A stretch of 6,340 bases of DNA from Nitrososphaerales archaeon (GCA_030044375.1 JASHVX010000022.1:1-6340); one strand, 5' to 3'. Shown: positions 1 through 5,887, numbered from the stretch's first letter. A program made the numbers and translations. Notes: generated by a model from the sequence alone, not told the origin.

Positions 1-354
1 ATGACCGGCCGGGTGGAAGAGATAGGCGGCAAGGTCATATCCTTCGGGGACACGATCTCAAACCTCCTGTACCGCGGGGTCCAAGTCAATCTCTTCCTCT
101 GCCTCGACGACCGGGCGTGGGGGGTCACGCAGATGTGGGCCACGGGGCCCAAGGGTCACACCATAGGGATGACGATCAAGGCGAGGAGCAAGGGGCTCAT
201 AATCAACTCCAAGGGCCTGTGGACGCGCGACGACCCGCCCAAGCTTGTCGAGACTAGGACAGAGGGCGACGTGGGAAGGGCCCTGGGATGGAAGTTCAAG
301 CCGCCGGAGGCCCGGGGGAAGGGCGGCAAGGCTGCCGCCGAGTGGCCGGGCTGA
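1..354 (+). CDS. polX: Family X DNA polymerase (Pol beta-like), C-terminal part, 5' end outside window
   Basis: This is the C-terminal 117 residues of a nucleotidyltransferase of DNA polymerase family X, a gap-filling repair enzyme. The end of the palm is seen as a beta strand GVQVNLFLC (residues 26-34). It is followed by WATGP (46-50), matching the YFTGS motif of Pol beta, then KGLIINSKGLW (63-73), matching KG..INEY/LNQYGLF. Last comes TEGDVGRALGWKFKPPEARGK (87-107), matching the thumb-domain end T..D...LG..Y..PE.R. The order and spacing fit Pol beta and the small African swine fever virus Pol X. The first two catalytic Asp residues must lie upstream, so the ATG at base 1 is probably an internal Met and the gene is cut by the window edge. 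The third catalytic Asp position (Asp256 of Pol beta) holds Asn30. The gene ends convergently, 13 bases from the end of atpI. Family assignment is by remembered motifs. Confidence 0.75.
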   Translation: MTGRVEEIGGKVISFGDTISNLLYRGVQVNLFLCLDDRAWGVTQMWATGPKGHTIGMTIKARSKGLIINSKGLWTRDDPPKLVETRTEGDVGRALGWKFKPPEARGKGGKAAAEWPG

Positions 355-368
355 GCTGCGGGCCGGCC
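344..368. repeat. Inverted repeat across convergent stop codons
   Basis: GGCCGG at 344-349 and CCGGCC at 363-368 form a perfect 6-bp stem with a 13-base loop. A second pair, AGTGGC (341-346) and GCCACT (373-378), could form an alternative overlapping stem. It lies where the polymerase gene and atpI converge. Archaea do not normally rely on hairpins to terminate, and there is no T-run beside it, so a terminator role is only a guess. GC-rich sequence makes chance stems common. Confidence 0.3.
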
Positions 369-2410
369 TACAGCCACTTGATGTTGACGCGCGCCCTGGG
401 CGGGAGGATCCTGCGGAAAGGCGTCCCGGTCCCCACGTAGAACTTCGTGAAGAACTCGTAGACGTGCAACCTCAGGTCTTGGACGTACACTATGAGGCCC
501 TCGAGGGCCAGCACCAGGAGGTTGAAGACGATCCAGACGGGCAGCAGCAGAGGGTCGGACACAGGCGCCATCATGTTCACTATCATCAGCAGGACGGCGT
601 GGACCAGCAGCATGACCGCCAGTCGCACGTAGCTGATGGTGTTAGACAGGAACTGGAGCATCCTCTCGAAGACCTCCAGGCCCCCGTTCGATATCGCGGT
701 GGCGAAGGACAGGTCTTTCACCTTCCCGAGCTTGACCGCGACCGCCTTGCCTGCGAACAGGACGAGCATCGACGGGATCAGGACGGCGAGCGACAGGGCG
801 CCTATCACGTTGTCCGGCGTCCCGATAAGAGGGGCCGGCGACGAGCTCGCGAGCACGTCGAACTTGAAGCCAGCGCCTATGAAGGCGAGGCCGTACCCTA
901 CGCCCGAGATGTACATAGTCAACGCGGGGAGCTTCTCTATTGCGACCTCGAGCTTCTCGCCCGCCTTCACTCCCTCGTAGATGTTCAGGCCCAGACCCGT
1001 GATCAGGTGGGCGACGCCTATCAGGATGGAGACCTCCATGATTATCTCGATGTTCGCGATGTTCGGAGACGGCGTCATCCCGAGAGGTCTGTTGATTATC
1101 TCTATGACAGACGGGATCCCCACTGTCTTGTAGAGCGACAGGCCGAAGAACTCGCCGAACACGGCGCCGAAGAACATCGATGATATGCCGGCCACTAGGA
1201 AGATGGTCGCCCACTGCCTCTTGGTCCCTGTGGTCCTCTGCCTGGCGAAAAGCGCGAAGAGGGTGAGTATCAGCCCGTGGCCGAAGTCGCCGAACATCAG
1301 GCCGAAGAAGATAGGGAACACGAAGGACACGAGCGGCGTGGGGTCGACTTCGTGCTGGCCCGGAATCCCCTGCTCCGAGGTTATCCGCTGCCACGTGTCG
1401 ATGCCGCCCCTGTTGTCGAAGAGGACCGGCAGTTTGTCGTCGTGGCCATGAGCAAGGTTGGCTGAGGGCTCGAGGAACACCATCCATCTCGAGAAGTCGC
1501 TCCTGAACCGCGTCTCGTCCCTTGAAGGGATGTAGCCCGATATGGTCGCGAACCTCTTCATGTCGCCGGAGGCCCTGGCCTCGTCGAGCATGTCCCTGGC
1601 GACCTCCGTCAGTTCTCTGCACGCGAGCAGCCTGTCGCCCGACCTCTCTCTGGTCTGCGAAAGCCTACCTTCGGCCTCGATCCTGCTCTGCCTTGCGGCG
1701 GCCTCTTGCCTCTGGAGCTCCCTGTACGCTTCCGCGGGGTTCTGAGGAAGGAGGGAGGAGATGGCTACCGGCTTGACCTCGAGGGCCTTGATGGCCTTGT
1801 CAAGGAGCGGGCTGTCGGATGACTTCACAGCGACCATGACGAGGCTCTCGGCCTGGTTCAGTTGGTACACTCTGAAGATTGGGGTCGGGAGAGACTTCCT
1901 GAACTCCTCGACGGTCGAGTTCCTGACGATGCAGACGCTGGCTTTGAACCACTTCAGAGAGGAGAGGCCGCCGATGTTCGCCGAGAAGCCTGATACTGCC
2001 TCGAGGGCGTCCATCGCGGTCTTCGCGTCGGCCTCGTCCTTGGCCGCCTTCTGGAGGTCAGCCTTCTCGGCCTTCACCTCTTCGACGACCGGGTCGAGTT
2101 CGGCCTCGGCCTTCGCGAGCAGCTCTTCCCATTTCGAGGCTTCGTAGTCCTTCTTCTCGACCTTGACCCCTCCGAAGACGAGGTCGATCCATCCGGGCGA
2201 CGCTTGGAGGCCCAGGTCCTTCGCCGCCTGGTCGGCCTGCGCGAAGAGGCGGACTGCCCTCACGGAAAGCTCCTGCACGGCGGGGTCGAAGGTCAGGGTG
2301 CCGCTGGGGATCGCATGGAAGTCCTCGAACCGGGCGAGCGCCTTCGCGACGTCGGCGTAGTCGCTCCGGGGAGAGATGACGGTCACCTTGGTCAGACGAG
2401 CGACTCCCAA
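368..2410 (-). CDS. atpI: A-type (V/A-type) ATP synthase subunit I (subunit a homologue)
   Basis: This 680-residue membrane subunit forms the half-channels for ions and the static contact with the K-ring, and its cytoplasmic arm links to the peripheral stalks. Residues 1-350 are the cytoplasmic domain with charged, coiled-coil-like stretches (about 88-140 and 224-285) and a family-typical GYIP at 292-295. From about 358 on there are roughly seven to eight membrane helices, starting with the conserved FFGLMFGDFGHG (368-379) and SMFFGAVFGEFFG (411-423). The essential helix-7 arginine is Arg596 in SNTISYVRLAVML. A second conserved region is QDLRLHVYEFF (644-654), with Arg647 and Glu652. Length is normal for the family. 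The start is TTG at 2410-2408; an in-frame stop (2416-2414) two codons upstream rules out a longer protein, and the N-terminus ARLTKVTVIS fits the family. It is divergent from atpC. Confidence 0.95.
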   Translation of the reverse strand: MGVARLTKVTVISPRSDYADVAKALARFEDFHAIPSGTLTFDPAVQELSVRAVRLFAQADQAAKDLGLQASPGWIDLVFGGVKVEKKDYEASKWEELLAKAEAELDPVVEEVKAEKADLQKAAKDEADAKTAMDALEAVSGFSANIGGLSSLKWFKASVCIVRNSTVEEFRKSLPTPIFRVYQLNQAESLVMVAVKSSDSPLLDKAIKALEVKPVAISSLLPQNPAEAYRELQRQEAAARQSRIEAEGRLSQTRERSGDRLLACRELTEVARDMLDEARASGDMKRFATISGYIPSRDETRFRSDFSRWMVFLEPSANLAHGHDDKLPVLFDNRGGIDTWQRITSEQGIPGQHEVDPTPLVSFVFPIFFGLMFGDFGHGLILTLFALFARQRTTGTKRQWATIFLVAGISSMFFGAVFGEFFGLSLYKTVGIPSVIEIINRPLGMTPSPNIANIEIIMEVSILIGVAHLITGLGLNIYEGVKAGEKLEVAIEKLPALTMYISGVGYGLAFIGAGFKFDVLASSSPAPLIGTPDNVIGALSLAVLIPSMLVLFAGKAVAVKLGKVKDLSFATAISNGGLEVFERMLQFLSNTISYVRLAVMLLVHAVLLMIVNMMAPVSDPLLLPVWIVFNLLVLALEGLIVYVQDLRLHVYEFFTKFYVGTGTPFRRILPPRARVNIKWL

Positions 2411-2449
2411 TGACTACACGCTTTGGATTTCAGCCGCGCCCGAATTCTG

Positions 2450-2457
2450 TTATTAAG
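2450..2457 (-). promoter_or_regulatory. TATA-like box for atpI
   Basis: On the minus strand the sequence reads CTTAATAA, centred about 43 bases before the TTG start of atpI. With the usual 25-28 bases from box to transcription start, this predicts a short leader of roughly 15-18 bases. Seen by pattern only. Confidence 0.45.
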
Positions 2458-2510
2458 GGTGCTGCGCCAGAGAGGTTTCCGAAAAAAGCATCGGCCTCTC
2501 GCTTCGCGCC

Positions 2511-2549
2511 CGACACGCGTGAGCTCGTAAAGTCATATAAGACGTGTCG
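2511..2549. repeat. 7-bp inverted repeat flanking the atpC TATA box
   Basis: CGACACG (2511-2517) and CGTGTCG (2543-2549) are exact inverted copies separated by 25 bases. The atpC TATA-like box lies between them, near the right arm. The arms are about three helical turns apart, which could suit a regulator binding both arms. No regulator is identified, and chance is possible. Confidence 0.3.
2534..2541 (+). promoter_or_regulatory. TATA box for atpC
   Basis: CATATAAG is centred about 35 bases upstream of the TTG start. This predicts transcription starting about 8 bases before the start codon, so the message is leaderless or nearly so. The same geometry is seen for atpK and for the prenyl synthase. 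Confidence 0.6.
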
Positions 2550-2560
2550 AGTCGAGTCGA
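2546..2560 (+). repeat. GTCGA x3 tandem repeat
   Basis: Three perfect head-to-tail copies of GTCGA lie between the TATA box and the predicted atpC transcription start. A fourth copy lies inside the start of the gene at 2575-2579. Each unit contains the palindrome TCGA. No function is known to me; it may be chance in GC-rich sequence. Confidence 0.4.
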
Positions 2561-2572
2561 AACGCAAAGCCC

Positions 2573-3625
2573 TTGTCGAGCAGGATCTACGTCGGCACCA
2601 AGGCCTTCGCGCTGCGAGGGACTCTCCTCGACGCCGGCACGATCCAGAAGCTGGCCGAGGCGGTTACGCTAGAGGAGCTGGTGAACAGGCTCAAGGGGAC
2701 ACCGTACTCTGACGTGGTGTCGGGGCTGTCTTTGCCGTACACAGCGAGGAGACTGGAGATCGCTCTCCGCGAGAGGCTTGCGATCGTCCAGAACTCGATA
2801 ATCAAGGGGGCGAGCGACTACGGCATCCTCGAGTCGTACTATCTGAGGAACATCGCCTGGGACCTGAAGCTCGTCCTGAAGGCGAAGGCCCTCGGCAGGA
2901 CCTTCGAAGAGGCTTCGGAGTTCCTCGACATGAAGGCCGAGGAGTTGGTGGGAAGGAGGGAGCTGATCGTGAAGACGCTCTCCGCAAGGGACATCGCAGA
3001 GGCGGTCGCCGGGCTCTCGGGGACGGAGTTCCACGAGGACGCCGAGAAAGCGCTCTCGAGCTACTCGGCGAAGGGGGAGCTGCGCTTCTTCGACCTCTAC
3101 ATCGACCACGCGGTGCTCTCGGCCATCTCGGCGGAGTACACCTCGGACTCCAAGGCCTACTCCTCGAAGGCGGCCGACGTCAAGGGCGTGGGAGACATAG
3201 TGGCGACAGACGTAGACGCCTACAACGTCCTCAGCGTCCTGCGCGCGAAGCTCTGGGGCCTGCCGGAGTCAGAGGTGAACGACATCGTCGTAAGGCCGAC
3301 GGGCCGTGTAGCGAAGTCGGTACTGACCGGGATGGCCGGGGCTGAGACCGTAAGCGAGGCTGTCAAGCTCATCGAACCGACCTATCGTCTTCAGACGCAG
3401 GCGGCGCAGGGTGATGAAGACCTGGTCGACGCCGTCGAGGACGACTTCGCGCGGAGGCAGAAGAGCACGTGCGAGCTCGCATTCGTATGGCAGGGCGTCG
3501 GTCCCGCGGCGGCACTGGCGCTCGTCAAGCTCATGGAGTTCGAGGTAGGCAACCTCGCGGCCATCTCGATAGGGGTCGAAGCGCGCATGGACCCGAAGAA
3601 GATCCTTTCAAGACTCAGGATCTAG
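2573..3625 (+). CDS. atpC: A-type ATP synthase subunit C (d-type central socket)
   Basis: This soluble 350-residue subunit sits on the K-ring and couples it to the central stalk (D/F). Family features are the N-terminal YVGTKAFALRGTLL (residues 5-18), the helix YGILESYYLRNIAWDLKLVL (83-102) that resembles the family pattern of small residues followed by R.iayDlkNl..il, and the C-terminal LVKLMEFEVGNLAAISIGVE (318-337), close to the family's L...E.E..NLr.I..G. The protein is rich in helices, has no membrane segment, and its length is normal. The start is TTG at 2573, with a TATA box 35 bases upstream and no Shine-Dalgarno sequence; no ATG lies near. It is divergent from atpI and 75 bases upstream of atpK on the same strand. 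AtpK has its own TATA box, so the two may be made from separate as well as joint transcripts. Confidence 0.92.
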   Translation: MSSRIYVGTKAFALRGTLLDAGTIQKLAEAVTLEELVNRLKGTPYSDVVSGLSLPYTARRLEIALRERLAIVQNSIIKGASDYGILESYYLRNIAWDLKLVLKAKALGRTFEEASEFLDMKAEELVGRRELIVKTLSARDIAEAVAGLSGTEFHEDAEKALSSYSAKGELRFFDLYIDHAVLSAISAEYTSDSKAYSSKAADVKGVGDIVATDVDAYNVLSVLRAKLWGLPESEVNDIVVRPTGRVAKSVLTGMAGAETVSEAVKLIEPTYRLQTQAAQGDEDLVDAVEDDFARRQKSTCELAFVWQGVGPAAALALVKLMEFEVGNLAAISIGVEARMDPKKILSRLRI

Positions 3626-3640
3626 CCACACCGGGCTGAA

Positions 3641-3656
3641 TCTTTCCGAAATTTCT
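3641..3656 (+). terminator. Possible weak T-rich stop signal after atpC
   Basis: TCTTTCCGAAATTTCT lies 15 bases after the atpC stop codon and contains two short T-runs on the coding strand. Archaeal polymerases stop at T-runs, but these are short, so the signal would be leaky at best. It could equally be upstream promoter sequence for atpK. Confidence 0.2.
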
Positions 3657-3662
3657 AGAAGA

Positions 3663-3670
3663 CTTATAAG
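3663..3670 (+). promoter_or_regulatory. TATA box for atpK
   Basis: CTTATAAG, a near-ideal archaeal TATA box, is centred about 34 bases before the ATG of atpK. The leader would be under 10 bases. A dedicated promoter makes sense because the rotor ring needs many K copies per one C and one I. Confidence 0.65.
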
Positions 3671-3700
3671 CGGTCTGAAGGGGCGCTGGCTCGTCAATTC

Positions 3701-4039
3701 ATGCGCAAGATGTTCCTCTACCTCCTCGCCGCGACTTTCTTCAGCCTCGCCGTCGCTGCGCTCCCAGGAGCGGCCGTGGCTCAGGGCTCGAATTCGACTT
3801 CGACAGCCGCGAGCACTGCTGCGGCTACCGGTGACAAGTTGCTTGCTGCAGGAATTGCGTTCGGCCTCGCCGCTCTCGGCGCGGGATGGGGCGTCGGCAC
3901 GTCTGGCTCGGCCGCCATCGCTGCGGTGACAGAGAAGTCTGAGGTCAGGACTACGGCGCTCATCTTCGTCGTACTGGCGGAGGCAATCGCCATCTACGGG
4001 TTCGCAATCGCCTTCGTCATCCTCGGACAGACGGTCTAG
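3701..4039 (+). CDS. atpK: A-type ATP synthase subunit K (rotor proteolipid, c subunit)
   Basis: This 112-residue membrane protein forms the ion-carrying rotor ring. Residues 1-27 look like a cleavable signal peptide (MRKM, hydrophobic core, then AVA before Gln28). A Ser/Thr/Ala linker (28-44) follows, then helix 1 (about 45-75, Gly/Ala-rich AGIAFGLAALGAGWGVG), a short loop TEKSEVRTT (77-85), and helix 2 (86-109). The ion-binding carboxylate is Glu94 in VVLAEAIAIYGFAIAF. It is a single two-helix hairpin, not a duplicated or triplicated form. Helix 1 has no Gln, and the residue after Glu94 is Ala, not the Ser/Thr typical of Na+ rings, so proton coupling is more likely (inference). The start is ATG at 3701, with a TATA box about 34 bases before it. 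It is convergent with the prenyl synthase, 21 bases apart. Confidence 0.95.
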   Translation: MRKMFLYLLAATFFSLAVAALPGAAVAQGSNSTSTAASTAAATGDKLLAAGIAFGLAALGAGWGVGTSGSAAIAAVTEKSEVRTTALIFVVLAEAIAIYGFAIAFVILGQTV

Positions 4040-4060
4040 CTGGCCCTATCGGAGCCCGCG

Positions 4061-4918
4061 CTAGAATTTTCTCTCGATAGTGAAGTCCGAGAGGTCTTCT
4101 AGCAGCTTTATCGCGTCGCTCCTTCTGAGCGCTATCAGCTGCCGCTTCGCTTCGGAGGCGTAGTTCTGCGAGAGCCCGGTAAGGCGTCCGACCACCTCGC
4201 TCTCGCTGTGGTTCTTGAGGAGCCCCAGCGCTATCTTGTCCTGGGACCTCCAGTCCAGCAGGTCGTCCCTGATCTGATATGCGATTCCGAGGTTCCGTCC
4301 ATACTCTGCCATGGCGGTCACCTCCCTCTCCTTCCCGCCGGCCACGAGGGCTCCCAGCTTCGCAGACGTCTCGAACAGGGCGGCCGTCTTGTCCGCGACT
4401 ATCTTGAGGTACTCGTCCCAGGTCAGGTTGTAGATCTGCGGGTCTATGGTCAACTCCGAGTACTCGCCCTCTGCCATGAGCAGGGCCGCGCTGCTTATCT
4501 CCTCTGCGACGCGCCTGTCCCTGTATCTCGCAGCTATGGCGAGTATCATGGCGAAGACGAAGTCCGCGGTGAGCAGCGATGCTGCCTGGCCGTACTTGAC
4601 GTGGAAGGTCATCTTTGCCCTGCGCGTCATCTCTTCGTCGATTATGTCGTCGTGGATTATCGACTCGGTATGGAGGAGCTCGACGGCCACGCTCGCCCCA
4701 AGGACTGAGTCGTTCTTGCACCCCAATGCTTCGGCGCAAAGCATGAGGATGACTGGCCTTACGCGCTTGCCGCCCTCCATCGCATAGACGAACGGGTCAT
4801 GGAACCTGGAGTGCCTGTATAGCTCGAGCTCCTGGGCGAGCGCCGCGTTTGTCCGGTCTGCGTAGGGGCGCATCCTCGCTTCTATCGAGTCGAGAGAAAC
4901 GGCGCGGCGTTCATCCAT
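4061..4918 (-). CDS. Polyprenyl (probably geranylgeranyl) diphosphate synthase, shortened form
   Basis: This trans-prenyltransferase condenses isopentenyl diphosphate with an allylic diphosphate; in archaea the product feeds ether-lipid chains. From the ATG at 4918 it has 285 residues: GGKRVRP (49-55), first Asp-rich motif HDDIID (89-94, Asp90, Asp91, Asp94), RR (99-100), Lys177-Thr178, and second Asp-rich motif GIAYQIRDDLLD (211-222). The residue five before the first Asp is Glu85, where short-chain enzymes often carry an aromatic residue, so chain length cannot be read safely. After DDLLD the usual segment GK..G.D...GK.TLP is missing; the protein goes straight to the C-terminal helices, about 40 residues short of common relatives. 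Met 4918 is chosen because the TATA box (4951-4958) is 36 bases upstream. An upstream ATG pair (4948, 4945) would sit against the TATA box and give about 10 more residues. Confidence 0.9.
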   Translation of the reverse strand: MDERRAVSLDSIEARMRPYADRTNAALAQELELYRHSRFHDPFVYAMEGGKRVRPVILMLCAEALGCKNDSVLGASVAVELLHTESIIHDDIIDEEMTRRAKMTFHVKYGQAASLLTADFVFAMILAIAARYRDRRVAEEISSAALLMAEGEYSELTIDPQIYNLTWDEYLKIVADKTAALFETSAKLGALVAGGKEREVTAMAEYGRNLGIAYQIRDDLLDWRSQDKIALGLLKNHSESEVVGRLTGLSQNYASEAKRQLIALRRSDAIKLLEDLSDFTIERKF

Positions 4919-4950
4919 GTAGCGCGACTGGACGTCAACCCACATCATTC

Positions 4951-4958
4951 TATATAAC
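4951..4958. promoter_or_regulatory. Shared palindromic TATA core for two divergent genes
   Basis: The plus strand reads TATATAAC and the minus strand GTTATATA, so one box can be read both ways. It lies 36 bases from the synthase ATG (minus strand) and about 28 bases from the TTG of the 233-residue protein (plus strand). Both spacings suit very short or absent leaders. The whole gap between the two start codons is only 63 bases, and I see no second box. Confidence 0.55.
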
Positions 4959-4981
4959 GTTTCATCTGTTGTGGAGATAGA

Positions 4982-5683
4982 TTGGAGGCCTTCGCTCTCC
5001 AGGAGTTCGAGATTGGCGACAGGTGGTACTTGTTGCTGCCGAAGCTCAACGAAGCCCAGACGGGGGCGATGGCGAAGAGGTTGGAGCAAAAGGGATACAC
5101 CATTGGCTCGTCGCGGGTGATGGTGGCGAGGAAGGGCAGCCAGACCATCCGCGTCAGCCCGGTCGGTGTCTGCTGGTCAAGCTCCGACCCGGCCGACGTC
5201 GTCGGCCCTCTCCTCCCTGAGCTTCTCGCAATGCCCAAGGAGAAGACTGCGCTTGAGCTCCTCTCCGAGCTCTATTTCACGCTGGAGCGCAGAGGAGAGT
5301 CTACGACGCTGCGCCTAGTGACTCGTATGGAGTCCGGGTCAACGTGGAGGGCGCTCCGTTCGATGGGTGAATGCGCGCTGACCCCCGACGAGTGGGCCGT
5401 TGCAACCCTTCTGTTTGGGAAGAGCAGCGAGGAGGTCCCGCTCGTGACAGACTTCCCAAACAGTGGTGCCCGAACCCGTGTCATCGGAAGGCGCCAGTAC
5501 TACGAAAGCATGCTCAGTGCGACCGAGGCGGCTGCTACTCTCAGGACTGGCAAAGAGGCCCAGAGGAACTCCTACCTCCCCAGCACAGGGCTCGTCGTGA
5601 CGGGGAAGGTCAAGGTGACGCGCGAAACCCTGCTACGCGTCTTCAGAGGAACCGGCGAGTGGTGCTACTTCGCGGCCGGATAG
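4982..5683 (+). CDS. Unrecognised 233-residue protein divergent from the prenyl synthase
   Basis: I do not recognise this family. The predicted protein is soluble: no signal peptide, no clear membrane helix. It has three scattered cysteines (64, 131, 228) and no metal-binding cluster. The N-terminal part (1-85) alternates strands and helices, including GDRWYLLLPKLNEAQ (12-26) and a basic patch around VARKGSQTIRVSP (48-60). The middle holds a charged helix (87-105). The second half contains LTPDEWAVATLLFG (133-146) and a strand-rich end LVVTGKVKVTRETLLRVF (204-221). The TTG start at 4982 is about 28 bases from a TATA box, which suits a leaderless message; the next in-frame starts are TTG at 5030 and 5033 and ATG at 5069. 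Base use looks like that of its neighbours, so it seems native. Sharing a promoter region with the lipid synthase hints at co-regulation, not at a function. Confidence 0.8.
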   Translation: MEAFALQEFEIGDRWYLLLPKLNEAQTGAMAKRLEQKGYTIGSSRVMVARKGSQTIRVSPVGVCWSSSDPADVVGPLLPELLAMPKEKTALELLSELYFTLERRGESTTLRLVTRMESGSTWRALRSMGECALTPDEWAVATLLFGKSSEEVPLVTDFPNSGARTRVIGRRQYYESMLSATEAAATLRTGKEAQRNSYLPSTGLVVTGKVKVTRETLLRVFRGTGEWCYFAAG

Positions 5684-5689
5684 CAAGAA

Positions 5690-5700
5690 AGCCCTAAGTG
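5690..5700 (+). promoter_or_regulatory. Weak TATA-like element before tRNA-Glu
   Basis: AGCCCTAAGTG is centred about 29 bases upstream of the mature tRNA 5' end, the right distance for an archaeal tRNA promoter, with an A-rich AAGAAAG just before it. The match to a TATA box is poor. Confidence 0.25.
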
Positions 5701-5724
5701 GCAAACTGGCAGGGGTCGAACTCA

Positions 5725-5820
5725 GCCCCGGTAGTATAGCCCGGTCAACTCTGGAGAGAGCGGCCGAGAGTATGCCGGCCTTTCGAGTCGGCGACCCGGG
5801 TTCGAATCCCGGCCGGGGCA
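5725..5820 (+). tRNA. trnE: tRNA-Glu (anticodon TTC) with a D-loop insertion
   Basis: Acceptor stem GCCCCGG (5725-5731) pairs fully with CCGGGGC (5813-5819), followed by discriminator A5820; CCA is not encoded. The anticodon stem CCGGC (5775-5779) pairs with GTCGG (5787-5791, one G-U), with loop CTTTCGA giving anticodon TTC at 5782-5784. The T stem CCGGG (5796-5800) pairs with CCCGG (5808-5812) around TTCGAAT. The D stem is GTAT (5734-5737) with GTAT (5770-5773), using two G-U pairs. The gene is 96 bases, against about 75 expected. The excess is 21 bases near the end of the D-loop, and removing them leaves a normal tRNA-Glu. It reads GAA codons (and GAG by wobble). Confidence 0.93.
5748..5768 (+). 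other. Probable 21-base tRNA intron at position 20b/21
   Basis: Removing these 21 bases gives a D-loop AGCCCGGTCAA and a standard 75-base tRNA-Glu. The junctions can fold as a bulge-helix-bulge, the site cut by archaeal splicing endonuclease: CGGT (5742-5745) pairs with GCCG (5763-5766), with 3-base bulges CAA (5746-5748) and AGA (5767-5769). Cutting after the second base of each bulge gives exactly this intron. Inside, CTCT (5749-5752) pairs with AGAG (5757-5760) around GGAG, leaving a CG bulge, so the motif is of the relaxed type. Sliding the intron by one base gives the same product. Confidence 0.7.
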
Positions 5821-5845
5821 GTCCAAGCACATAATACGACCCATT

Positions 5846-5858
5846 GCTCAAACTGAGC
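5846..5858. repeat. Small palindrome GCTCA-AAC-TGAGC
   Basis: Perfect 5-bp arms around a 3-base spacer, in the gap between tRNA-Glu and the antitoxin gene. It has the same layout as the palindrome at 5924-5938 but a different sequence. It may be chance. Confidence 0.25.
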
Positions 5859-5868
5859 TCATTCCAGT

Positions 5869-5887
5869 TCCAATCAACTTCATTGGA
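5869..5887. repeat. Inverted repeat TCCAAT/ATTGGA
   Basis: Perfect 6-bp arms (5869-5874 and 5882-5887) around a 7-base spacer could form a hairpin in the gap between the tRNA and the antitoxin gene. The right arm overlaps TTGGAC (5883-5888), which also inversely matches GTCCAA just after the tRNA (5821-5826). No role is evident. Confidence 0.3.

Noticed and set aside
245..1183. 312-residue open frame on the plus strand antisense to atpI
   Set aside because: Its translation is rich in Arg, His, Glu and Asp with no domain; it is an open-frame shadow caused by high GC opposite a certain gene.
642..1622. 326-residue open frame on the minus strand inside atpI
   Set aside because: It is a frame-shifted shadow of atpI, strongly Arg-rich, and the atpI frame there encodes recognised membrane helices.
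4037..4075. Terminator between atpK and the prenyl synthase
   Set aside because: The 21-base gap has no T-run; the nearby TTTT (4067-4070) lies inside the end of the synthase gene, so no terminator is claimed.
4017..4739. 240-residue open frame overlapping the prenyl synthase on the same strand
   Set aside because: It is a shifted-frame shadow; the overlapping frame carries both Asp-rich motifs of the synthase.
4919..5089. N-terminal extension of the prenyl synthase to 5089
   Set aside because: It would run through the TATA box and into the divergent gene, and the extra residues match nothing in the family, which normally begins near the chosen Met.
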